From Chlorops oryzae (Eukaryota; Arthropoda; Insecta; Diptera; Chloropidae): 64,000 nt of DNA. Shown one piece after another: positions 54,104 through 63,039 of the stretch; the stretch's first letter is position 1, and each line of letters begins with the position of its first letter. The translations under genes were made by a program, and so were the position numbers. The DNA lies in contig CM035806.1 in the NCBI GenBank assembly GCA_020466095.1, forward strand, positions 61,071,004-61,135,003, in the 5' to 3' direction. The notes under the pieces were generated by a model. That model was not told the origin of the DNA, searched no databases, and worked only from the letters and a program-made list of their open reading frames with translations.

Positions 54104-55397
54104 ACAGGTTGGCTCATAAGTCCCCGGTCTAACAAAGAAAAACACCTTTTTTTTGTTAAAACTCGTTTTTATTATTCAACATAGTTCCCTTCAAGAGCGA
54201 TACAACGATTATAACGACCTTCCAATTTTTTGATACCATTTTGGTAGTACTCCTTCGGTTTTGCCTCAAAATAGGCCACAGTTTCGGCGATCACCTCTTC
54301 ATTGCAGCCAAATTTTTTCCCTGCGAGCATCCTTTTGAGGTCTTGGAACAAGAAAAAGTCGCTGGGGGCCAGATTTGGAGAATACGGTGGGTGGGGAAGC
54401 AATTCGAAGCCTAATTCATGAATTTTTTCCATCGTTCTCAATGACTTGTGGCACGGTGCGTTGTCTTGGTGGAACAACACTTTTTTCTTCTTCATATGGG
54501 GCCGTTTTGCCGCGATTTCGACCTTCAAACGCTCCAATAACGACATATAATAGTCACTGTTGATGGTTTTTCCCTTCTCAAGATAATCGATAAAAATTAT
54601 TCCATGCCCATCCCAAAAAACAGAGGCCATTACTTTGCCAGCGGACTTTTGAGTCTTTCCACGCTTCGGAGACGGTTCACCGATCGCTGTCCACTCAGCC
54701 GACTGTCGATTGGACTCAAGAGTGTAGTGATAGAGCCATGTTTCATACATTGTCACATATCGACGCAAAAACTCGGGTGTATTGCGAGTTAACAGCTGCA
54801 AACACCGCTCAGAATCATCAACACGTTGTTGTTTTTGGTCAAATGTGAGCTCGCGCGGCACCCATTTTGCACAGAGCTTTTTCATATCCAAATATTGATG
54901 AATGATATGACCAACACGTTCCTTTGATATATTTAAGGCCTCTGCTATCTCGATCAACTTCATTTCACGGTCATTCAAAATCATTTTGTGAATTTTTTTG
55001 ATGTTTTCGTCGGTAACCACCTCTTTCGGGCGTCCACTGCGTTCACCGTCCTCCGTGCTCATTTCACCACGCTTGAATTTTGCATACCAATCAATTATTG
55101 TTGATTTTCCTGGGGCAGAGTCCGGAAACTCATTATCAAGCCAAGTTTTTGCTTCCACTGTATTTTTTCCCTTCAGAAAACAGTATTTTATCAAAACACG
55201 AAATTCCTTTTTTTCCATTTTTTTCACAGTAACAAAAGTTGCTTCACAAAAGACGCTCTATCTCACAAACTAATTGACTTACAGACGTCAAATTTTGACA
55301 CGAATCATTTAAAGGTTGCCACTGTATAAAAATAGTATGCATTTAATACTAGCGACGCCATCTATGTGTCAGACCGGGGACTTATCAGCCAACCTGT
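54104..55397 (-). mobile_element. mariner, Himar1-type, full-length copy inside the Harbinger element
   Basis: 1294 bp with ACAGGTTGGCT-ATAAGTCC ends in inverted orientation, flanked by TA duplications (54102-54103, 55398-55399). The left end has CTCATAAG where the right end has CTGATAAG. It is the same subfamily as the element at 19946-21278. Confidence 0.96.
54172..55218 (-). CDS. Himar1-type mariner transposase, full-length frame without the first catalytic Asp
   Basis: The ATG at 55218 gives 348 residues, the usual Himar1 length. The N-terminal paired HTH is present with SGRPKEVV and WVPRELTFDQ. The DD34D catalytic core is altered: VTMYETW has Tyr (TAT) at residue 158 where the first catalytic Asp belongs; FHQDNAPCH keeps the second (252); SPNLAPSDFF keeps the third (287) but has Asn instead of the conserved Asp at 282. 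There are no stops or frameshifts. The protein may still bind its ends but should not cut. An upstream in-frame GTG is not needed as a start. Confidence 0.95.
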   Translation of the reverse strand: MEKKEFRVLIKYCFLKGKNTVEAKTWLDNEFPDSAPGKSTIIDWYAKFKRGEMSTEDGERSGRPKEVVTDENIKKIHKMILNDREMKLIEIAEALNISKERVGHIIHQYLDMKKLCAKWVPRELTFDQKQQRVDDSERCLQLLTRNTPEFLRRYVTMYETWLYHYTLESNRQSAEWTAIGEPSPKRGKTQKSAGKVMASVFWDGHGIIFIDYLEKGKTINSDYYMSLLERLKVEIAAKRPHMKKKKVLFHQDNAPCHKSLRTMEKIHELGFELLPHPPYSPNLAPSDFFLFQDLKRMLAGKKFGCNEEVIAETVAYFEAKPKEYYQNGIKKLEGRYNRCIALEGNYVE

Positions 55398-55547
55398 TAA
55401 TGCGCGTGCCATTCTTTCTCGCTGAAAATTTGAACGAAATGAAGTTTTATGACATGTTCGTCCATGTAAACACAATAAGTTTTTTTATGACACACTTTGC
55501 ATCATGCTAAGTTCGTGAACATATATGACCGTATAAAGGGCCCTATA

Positions 55548-57040
55548 GAACTATAGCGCAACTTCGCCCAAATTTTGGCGCGTTATGGCATGATTTGGTA
55601 AAAAAGCTCAACTGTGGTGAACCACGCCATAAGTCGAGTGTTGTGGTGAACCACGTAATAGAAAAAGTGGTATACCACTTAATAGCTTTTGGCCGAAGCA
55701 GTGGCGGCGCAAGAATAAAATTTGATGTGGGCGAGGTACATTTAGCGAGGCCCAATAAGCAGTGCTATAAATTAAAAACCAGTTGGGAAATAGCTTTTTA
55801 CTTTTTTATTAGAATAAAGACAAAAACAAAATATTTTCTTAGACTAGCACTAAAGAAACGTTAATTTCGTTCCTACGGCGCAGAGTGGTTTGGCTTCATA
55901 CATATCGCGGCAAAAAATATAAGGAGATGCCGTAGAGCAATAAATCGTATCACCAAGTCTTTATTTGACATAATTAAGAAAAATATGAGCTTTCATCAAA
56001 ATCGGCCACGCCCACCGCCCACCTCTTATGCAACCCAAAATAAATTTTTCATATAAATCGTGTTCCTTTCGTCAAAACGACACGAAATTTTGCATGTTGG
56101 TAATATTTGATAAAAAGAGAGACAGCCTGCAAAACTCATCTAAATCGGCCACGCCCACCACCCACCAATTCGATTTGAATTAGAGTAAGAGGTGTGTTTT
56201 AATTGCGACAAAATTTACTATTTTTATTTAGAAAATAAATAGAATTGGATTCGACTGGAAATTCAGAGCTGAACCGAATATTTATTTATTAGATAACATG
56301 TCTTTAATTATGTCATCCAGTTCTTAATGTTGTTTATTTGATTGACGTCTTATATGACTAATATATGGGTCAGATGACACAAGGAGATGGTTAAAAACAT
56401 TAGAATTTGTAGCAGTTCTGCTGAATTTTCTGGAAAACATCAACCTGTACTTCCTATAATCCTTATTTCTTGCTTCCTCAGCTTTTTCTGATAATTAGTT
56501 AATTGTTGCTATTATAATTCGGCTTAATGAATAGGAATGCCTAAGAGTATGCTATTTTTTTTAAGGGGACCTTCTGGTCTAGAGCACGAAAATTTAGGGT
56601 ATTTTCATGATTTTTTTTTGGTATTGAGCCAAAGAAAAAACGATTTTCTAAGTATGCAGGCTTATTATATTCTTTATTGACAAAAAACAATTTGAGTTGT
56701 GTCATAGGACACCAGATAAGAACGAAGTTCATTATGGTATTTATAAATGTTGGTAAATATAATTCGCAGCAAGGTTTTTCGCAAAACTCAATTGTTTTTA
56801 TTAATCGAAAAATATATGTATACAAGACGGCTGTTTGTTGTTTTCAACTGTTTTTAACAAGCGAAAATGCGATACAGTATATTCTGCTTAGCTGCATTCA
56901 ATTATTTTCCAGACAATTTTATGCACTTACGCGAAAAACGCACCTACCCGAAATTTTTTGCTGTATTTTTGAGTAACATATCAGAATGTCTTTAACAACA
57001 CTTGAATTCTTAAAAGAACGCCGTCCAAATATTAATTTTA
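55548..57040. other. Spacer with GCCACGCCCAC repeat blocks
   Basis: I see no gene. AAATCGGCCACGCCCACC occurs near 56000 and 56145, the reverse of the GTGGGCGTGGC word in the next repeat, so this is probably an inverted fragment of the same family. GGTCTAGAGCACGAAAA at 56577 resembles GGTCTAGAACACGAAAA at 44418. The segment ATAGCGCAACTTCGCCCAAA near 55553 is matched inverted near 32120-32155. All are decayed repeats. Confidence 0.45.
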
Positions 57041-57044
57041 TGAA

Positions 57045-57935
57045 CAAACAAGTAAGAAAGCTAAAGTCGGTCAAGCCCGACATTGAAATACCCAGCGTCC
57101 CGACGTTATGAGCGCACTATGTTTTGCTTCTCTATTTATGGGCGTGGCAGTGGGAGGGCCACATAAATTATTTCCCTACACCTTTCATTCGCCTTGGTGA
57201 ACCTATGTTGCGAATTTGAAGCTTCTACGCCTTTTACTTCGGAAGTTACGAAAAATCTTCATTTTTGGGCGTGGCAGTGGGCGGGCCAAATAAAATTTTT
57301 TTCCTACACCTTTCATTCGCCTTGCTGAACCTATGTTGCGAATTTGAAGCTTCTACGCTTTTTACTTCGGAAGTTACGAAAAATCTCCATTTGTGGGCGT
57401 GGCAGTGGGCGGGCCTCATAAAATTTTTTCCTACACCTTTCATTCGTCTTGGTCAACCTATGTTGCGAATTTGAAGCTTCTACGCCTTTTACTTCACAAG
57501 TTACGATAAGCCCTTATTTGTGGGCGTGGCTCACGGAGGGCGGCGTCCATTTTTTTCCAGGATATGTCCCTTTTCGTAGTTTACCAGTACACCAAATATC
57601 AATGAAATGTGTTGAGTGGTTCGCAAGTTACAAGCATTTTACTGAAAACACATTAAATTCATTTGTGGGCGTGGCAGTGAGCGGATGTCTTCCATTTTTA
57701 GTTAGGATCATACTCGGACCCCGATATACCTGTGTGCCACATTTCGACTTGATTGGTCCAGCCGTTTCGGAGGAGATCCGGACACGGACGGACGGACAGA
57801 CGGACATGTCTAAATCGAATTTTTGATGCTGATCAAGAATATATATATATATATGTCTATATCTACGGAGCGTTATTCTGGCTGTTACAAGATACCGTAA
57901 TATACGTTGCTTACGCTGGGTATAAAAACAAATAA
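57045..57935 (+). repeat. Dipteran interspersed repeat with internal 127-bp tandem units
   Basis: It starts AAACAAGTAAGAAAGCTAAA with GAAATACCCAGCGTC, and ends with GACGGACGGACAGACGGACA, TATATATATG and ACGCTGGGTATAAAAACAAA, so AATACCCAGCGT and ACGCTGGGTAT form inverted subterminal pieces. GGGCGTGGC recurs at about 57140, 57267, 57395 and 57522 (period 127-128), with a fifth at 57667. Since 127 is not divisible by 3, the overlapping frames here are not genes. Confidence 0.75.
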
Positions 57936-58600
57936 GTACTTTGACTTACTTTCGCTACTTGAAGGTACTTATTACAAGTAAACGGACTCACAGGGTTGCA
58001 TTTAAGTCACACATTTCCTATATTTCTGTCAACCTGTCATCGAAATTTCCACTCTGATTTCCTTTCTTCAAAGTAGTGAGTTCGTTACTTCCTTTCAATT
58101 TACTTTAACAGCGTTGAGCCCTCAAAGTGCTAAGTTAGATAAGCAGAATATACTGGAACTGAAAAAGCATACGTGTAAAGCATACGCGTAAATTTTCATA
58201 CATAAAGATGTTTTAAAGTATCGATATTTTTCACACCGATATTACATCCGCAGCCGCCGGAGTACAGACGATGATTTTAAATATGTTTTAATTATGTACG
58301 AATTGACGTATGCTTTGATAGCGCAAAAAAATTATAAGCTACCTAAAATGCCCTTATATATTTGCAAAAACCTACTAATCGGAGTTATTCTGAAAACGTT
58401 CAGTCTGGCAGCACCACATATTGTTTTGTTTTGTTTGAATGCATTTATGCTTGTATGTGTCTGTATAGTTTCTGAATTTAATAATTAATTGTTTTTTCGG
58501 GATATCGTCGGAAACAAGTGTCGCCTAAAAAAGTATAATATCTCGGCCGCATCAGCAAGTCATTTTACGTAAATATATGTATATTTCTTTCTTTTTGCAA
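57936..58600. other. Spacer, no gene seen
   Basis: AT-rich. Frames of about 60 codons have no domain support. Confidence 0.4.
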
Positions 58601-58619
58601 AGATTATTATACCCTTTCG

Positions 58620-61600
58620 ACAATATCAGCGTTAATCTTAGAAATAGATATAAACATTAAACTTTCGATCATATCTCTTTACATTCCACCTAATCAAACT
58701 TTCACAGCCGACGATATCCGGCTAATCCTAAGGCAGAATACATCTGAACATTTTATCCTACTTGGTGACATTAATTCATGGTCAACCGTATGGGGATCTC
58801 CTGTCACAAATAAACGTGGTAAGATTTTTGAAGATGTTATCTCCGAATCTGATTTGGTTGTGCTTAATGATGGGTCACCCACCCATTTTTCAACACACCA
58901 CTCCTTTACACATGTCGATCTTACTGCTTGCTCTTCTAACCTAGTCTCTCACTGTTCCTGGAACAAAGATGAATTCCTCCATGGCAGCGACCACTTCCCC
59001 ATAAACATAAAATTAAATCTCCATCTCAACCGTAATATTTGCAAAGCAAAAACTAAATTTAAAACCAAAGCTGCTAACTGGCCTTCTTTTCAAAGCAAAT
59101 GCGACGAACTTTGTGCACTATCTTCTCAATCTGATAACATAAACCAAGAATCAGCTAAGATCCATAAAATTATTCGTTCGGCTGCGCATTTTACGATTCC
59201 GCAATCCAATCCTGTTCTACCAAAATCAACAGTACCATGGTGGTCTCCAGACCTTCAGAAGTTAAGATCCAAAAAGCAAATAGATTGGCACAATTACAAG
59301 CGAAATAGAACCATAGAGACTCTCGTACGCTACAAAAAATCAAAAGCTGCTTTCCGCCTCCAAGCTAAACTAGCCAAAAGGAAAAGCTTTGGCGAGTTTA
59401 CTAATAGCATTAACCCCAACACCTTCATCTCAACCGTCTACACTTCAATAAAAAAACTTTCAGGATCCTCGTCAATTAGCCCTCCAATATCCCTAAACTC
59501 GCCTCATGGTAAAACAGAGTCCACCGAAGACGTAGCAAATCTATTCGCTAATGAATGGTCTGAATATTCTTCTGACTCAAAGTTTTCCAAGGATTTTCTG
59601 TCACAAAAAGCTTTCTACCAACACCTCTCTTACTCCCCTCGCGTTAAACTATCTCCTACAGTCAATCACATTGAATCCCCAATACTTCACACAGAAATTA
59701 AGATCGCCTTACAGCACGCCTCGGGAAAAACACCAGGACTAGATAAGATTCCGTATCCTATACTCAAGAACCTTCCTCCCCTTACATTTTCCCGCCTTAC
59801 CACCCTTTTTAACAAAATTTTTTCTCCTGGCGTCATCCCCCAGAGCTGGAAAACCGCAGAAATCATTCCAATCCCCAAACCAAAAAAGCCTCAAAACATA
59901 ATTAGTAACTTCCGCCCCATTTCTCTCCTGCCTTGCATTGGAAAAACGCTTGAAAAAATAATTTCAAATAGGTTGATGTGGTTCACAAGAAAAAACAAAC
60001 TAGTCAGTGCCTCTCAAATGGGCTTTAAAAAACATCACGGAACCATAGATGCTCTTCTACTACTAGACAGTCATATAACCCACGCGCTAGCCTCAAAAGG
60101 CCACGTCACGCTATTAAGTGTTGACTTCACCAAGGCGTTCGATCGCATTGGATCACACTTAGTGCTTCAACAGTTGATCGAATGGAACGTAGGCCCCAAA
60201 ATATTCCATTTTGTAAAGAGCTTTCTCAACAATAGACAATTCAAAGTTAACATCGACAACTCACACTCTGCTATAAAACAGCTACAAAACGGAATCCCCC
60301 AGGGATCTCCTTTATCGGTTATCCTTTTCAATATCGCTTTTAACAAATTATCGGACATATTAGCCTCTCATAAGAAAATCAAACACTGTCTATATGCTGA
60401 CGACGTGGTTATATTTTGTAAAATTTCTGACCTAAAAGATGTAAACGATACTCTTACCTATGTCCTCCATGATATAAACAACTGGTCCAAGGTCTCAGGT
60501 GCCATGATCTCTTTTGAAAAAACAAAAACTATTCATTTTTGCCGAAAACATAACTGTCCTAATCTACAGATATCGTTTGAAAACCACATGATCGAAAACG
60601 TCACACAACTCAAAATTCTTGGTATTATCTTCGACTCTAAATATAGGTTCAAACCGCACTGCTTATACATAAGAAGCAACTTATTAAAAAAACTCAATAT
60701 TATTAAAATTCTAGCCTCCAAACACAGTTTAGTACACCCAAATTCTTTGTTATCGATTGTAAGAGCCCTATTAGTAACAAAAATAGATTATGGCCTTCCT
60801 GTCTACGGGGTGGCTTCACCCAACAACATTAATCTGATAAGTGCGCCCTACCATAGTGCTGTGCGTAGAAGCCTCAGAGCATTTCCTACCTCCCCTATTA
60901 AAAACATCTTAGCTGAGGCTGGCTTTCTGCCCATCCACCAACGAATAAAACTAACTACTTTACGTCTCATTCCCAAAATATACTTCAGTCACAATCCCGA
61001 ATTATCAGCTGAAATGAAAAAAATAGCAAGGAGAAAACGAGCAACTAGAACGCCGTCCATCATTTCCAGATGCATCTCTTTCACTAGGCTTCACCTTCCG
61101 GACATTAAAGCTTTCAAATTCTCTCTATCCTCCATCCCCCCCTGGAAAATAAAAGATTCAACATTTATCTCTACTCTGACTAACAGCAACAAAACTACAT
61201 CATCTTGCTCATATCGACAACAGTTTCTTGCTATCAGAAACAGTCCCTCTCTCCAAAATCGACAGTTCTTTTTTACGGATGGTTCCAAAAACAAACTATA
61301 CACATCTTTCGCAGTCGTCAATAATGCAAACGAAATTATCGTAACCGGACTTCTTCCTCCTTACTCATCAATCTTCACAGCAGAAGCTACCGCAGTAATG
61401 GAAGCAATTAAGCATGCAACAAAAATCAAGACTGCCTCGGTGATATGCACAGACAGCAAATCCCTGTTTGACGCAGTATGTAACTGGTACATGACCGACG
61501 ATCACCTAGTCACCTCAATAAGAGACTTAATATCAACGTACAGCTCAAAAATAAAACTGATGTGGGTACCTAGCCACGTAGGCATATCAGGCAACGAAGC

Positions 61601-62072
61601 AGCAGACCATGCAGCAAAAACAGCAAACACACATCCAACTTACAACTGGCCTAACACCAGCAAAAAAGACAACTTAAAGTACATCACCAAATCAATCTGG
61701 AAAGACCATAGGCTAGCCTGGGAATCCTACAAGCACCACTACAGCGTGATCAATCCAAATATGCTGCCTCAGACTTATCCATCCTCTATCAGCTTTAACC
61801 GTTTGCGTGCGTTCATACGACTTCGTATCGGCCACACCAAATTGACACATAACCATCTTCTCGACAAAAACTCATCACCAAACAGTTCTTTTTGCAACAT
61901 CTCTCCAGCCTCAGTCACACACTTATTAAACAGCTGTTCCCACTTTAATACAGCTCGACGGTCCATATTTAACAATACACCTCCTACCGATTATCTGAAA
62001 CAACCTTCTGTCAACAACATCAACATCATCTATAATTTTCTAACTAACTGCAACTTACTTAATTTCATTTAA
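58620..62072 (+). CDS. I-clade LINE ORF2: endonuclease (partial), reverse transcriptase, RNase H
   Basis: The open frame continues upstream of the first start-like codon (58854), reading LSIISLYIPPNQTF and FILLGDINSWSTVWGSP, the middle of an APE-type endonuclease, then SDHFPI. The RT carries NFRPISLLPCIGKTLEKIIS, LLSVDFTKAFDRI, NGIPQGSPLSVILFN and the active site LYADDVV (about 60390). An RNase H domain follows: FFTDGSKNK (Asp), EATAVMEAI (Glu), ICTDSKSLFDA (Asp), SGNEAADHA (Asp), so all four catalytic residues are there. A short C-terminal CNISPASVTHLLNSCSHF resembles the usual Cys/His tail. The frame is about 1,150 codons with no stop. ORF1 and the N-terminal endonuclease part are missing, so it is a young, 5'-truncated copy. 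Confidence 0.92.
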   Translation, partial: TISALILEIDINIKLSIISLYIPPNQTFTADDIRLILRQNTSEHFILLGDINSWSTVWGSPVTNKRGKIFEDVISESDLVVLNDGSPTHFSTHHSFTHVDLTACSSNLVSHCSWNKDEFLHGSDHFPINIKLNLHLNRNICKAKTKFKTKAANWPSFQSKCDELCALSSQSDNINQESAKIHKIIRSAAHFTIPQSNPVLPKSTVPWWSPDLQKLRSKKQIDWHNYKRNRTIETLVRYKKSKAAFRLQAKLAKRKSFGEFTNSINPNTFISTVYTSIKKLSGSSSISPPISLNSPHGKTESTEDVANLFANEWSEYSSDSKFSKDFLSQKAFYQHLSYSPRVKLSPTVNHIESPILHTEIKIALQHASGKTPGLDKIPYPILKNLPPLTFSRLTTLFNKIFSPGVIPQSWKTAEIIPIPKPKKPQNIISNFRPISLLPCIGKTLEKIISNRLMWFTRKNKLVSASQMGFKKHHGTIDALLLLDSHITHALASKGHVTLLSVDFTKAFDRIGSHLVLQQLIEWNVGPKIFHFVKSFLNNRQFKVNIDNSHSAIKQLQNGIPQGSPLSVILFNIAFNKLSDILASHKKIKHCLYADDVVIFCKISDLKDVNDTLTYVLHDINNWSKVSGAMISFEKTKTIHFCRKHNCPNLQISFENHMIENVTQLKILGIIFDSKYRFKPHCLYIRSNLLKKLNIIKILASKHSLVHPNSLLSIVRALLVTKIDYGLPVYGVASPNNINLISAPYHSAVRRSLRAFPTSPIKNILAEAGFLPIHQRIKLTTLRLIPKIYFSHNPELSAEMKKIARRKRATRTPSIISRCISFTRLHLPDIKAFKFSLSSIPPWKIKDSTFISTLTNSNKTTSSCSYRQQFLAIRNSPSLQNRQFFFTDGSKNKLYTSFAVVNNANEIIVTGLLPPYSSIFTAEATAVMEAIKHATKIKTASVICTDSKSLFDAVCNWYMTDDHLVTSIRDLISTYSSKIKLMWVPSHVGISGNEAADHAAKTANTHPTYNWPNTSKKDNLKYITKSIWKDHRLAWESYKHHYSVINPNMLPQTYPSSISFNRLRAFIRLRIGHTKLTHNHLLDKNSSPNSSFCNISPASVTHLLNSCSHFNTARRSIFNNTPPTDYLKQPSVNNINIIYNFLTNCNLLNFI

Positions 62073-62142
62073 ATCAAAAATATTACATTGTAAAAATTTT
62101 CACCTCTAATTTGCATTTGTATAAACTCGCATTAATCTAAAC

Positions 62143-62917
62143 CAGAGATGGGCACACCAACACCATTGCACTTATCGCACTTGCGTATGTCGTAGTAGCA
62201 ACTCGACAAAAGCACTGAGAGAAAAGTTTGCGTAGGTACGATCGGCAAGCGATAACTAACAAAAGAAACCAAGTGGGAAATTTTTAGGTTTTAATTAAAT
62301 TTTTTTTGCTTTTATCAGCAAATGCTAATTTGTTATATAATACACTTTAAAATTTTACAGCTAACAAAAGTTGCCTTTAGTAAAGTCAAGGATATCATTC
62401 AGAAGTATTTCTTCTTCACAGTTTGTAATCCGTATTAGATCTTGAAGGTGTCCGTCTGATAGTTTATTTCTGTATTTATTTTTAATGAAACGAAAGACGC
62501 CTTTTCTTTTTGTTCTGCTAAGGCTCGTTTTGAGGTTGACGAATCTTGTAATATGTGTTCATAAAAAGTTTATTTTATTGACGACAATACTTGCTTTCTA
62601 TCGTCTCCCTCTATATCGCTATAAATTTTATGGCACGAAAAATAATGCCTTTTCACATAATATTCAGCGCATCGGTTTGCAATGTAATGGCAAATAAGAC
62701 ATTGAGCCTCACCGAAAGAATTTTCAATGAACAAAAATTCTTCTTCCCATTTCGCATGAAACATTTTTCTCGCTATGTATTCGCAACAACAATGCAGAAC
62801 AAGTTCTCAGTACGACTGACAGCGAGCGACTGAGCGTTTTCATGATTCACGCACAAGTCGTGTGTAGCCGACTGCGCAGTTTGCAGCGCCCCGCGGGATA
62901 GCGCTCGCATACCGCTG
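62143..62917 (-). mobile_element. hAT remnant with 8-bp TSD in the LINE 3' UTR
   Basis: Imperfect ends CAGAGATGGGC / CGCATACCGCTG and a perfect 8-bp duplication ATCTAAAC (62135-62142, 62918-62925). It carries the start of a hAT transposase on the minus strand. 775 bp, so internally deleted. Confidence 0.88.
62570..62764 (-). pseudogene. N-terminal BED-type zinc-finger fragment of a hAT transposase
   Basis: KWEEEFLFIENSFGEAQCLI followed by CHYIANRC and YYVKRHYFSCHK gives a C-x2-C ... H-x4-5-H finger close to the start of GTF2IRD2/ZBED5-like hAT proteins. The frame stops after about 64 residues. The nuclease part is absent. Confidence 0.75.
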
Positions 62918-63039
62918 ATCTAAACCAAATTGTAATATTCAGCAGGCCGATAGCCTCGGAAGCTAGCGCCTCCTATTTTTTAAAGATTGCGTCTTAATTT
63001 ATTAAGGCGCAATACACAAATAATAATAATAATATAATA

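Larger units (their letters stand above)
51372..55544. mobile_element. PIF/Harbinger transposon carrying two interleaved genes and a Himar1 insertion
   Basis: Inverted ends AGGGCCCTTTATACGGTCAT (left) and its complement (right, ending at 55544) continue through ATATGTTC. ATA (or TATA) flanks both sides; the usual Harbinger target is TWA, so the exact ends are ambiguous by a base. It encodes a DDE transposase (minus) and a MADF-type DNA-binding protein (plus), the standard two-gene set of this superfamily. Without the 1.3-kb mariner it would be about 2.9 kb. Confidence 0.88.
58602..63037 (+). mobile_element. I-clade LINE, 5'-truncated, with TAA-repeat tail
   Basis: The element starts inside the endonuclease region (about 58602-58620), contains one long coding frame, a 3' UTR and an (ATA/TAA)n tail at about 63020-63037, the tail type of the Drosophila I factor. 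The 3' UTR is split by a hAT remnant (62143-62917). A mariner begins within the tail. Confidence 0.87.

Noticed and set aside
54700..54760. Initial reading that the third catalytic Asp of the Himar1 copy was lost (SPN)
   Set aside because: Spacing from the second Asp (34 residues between) places the third catalytic Asp in APSD, which is intact; only the first is replaced.
54375..55273. Plus-strand frames across the Himar1 copy
   Set aside because: Shadows of the transposase on the minus strand.
57265..57826. Overlapping frames of 69 and 125 codons
   Set aside because: They follow a 127-bp tandem repeat that changes frame each unit.
58854..58856. Start of the LINE protein at 58854
   Set aside because: The open frame with endonuclease motifs continues upstream; this position is only a start-like codon.
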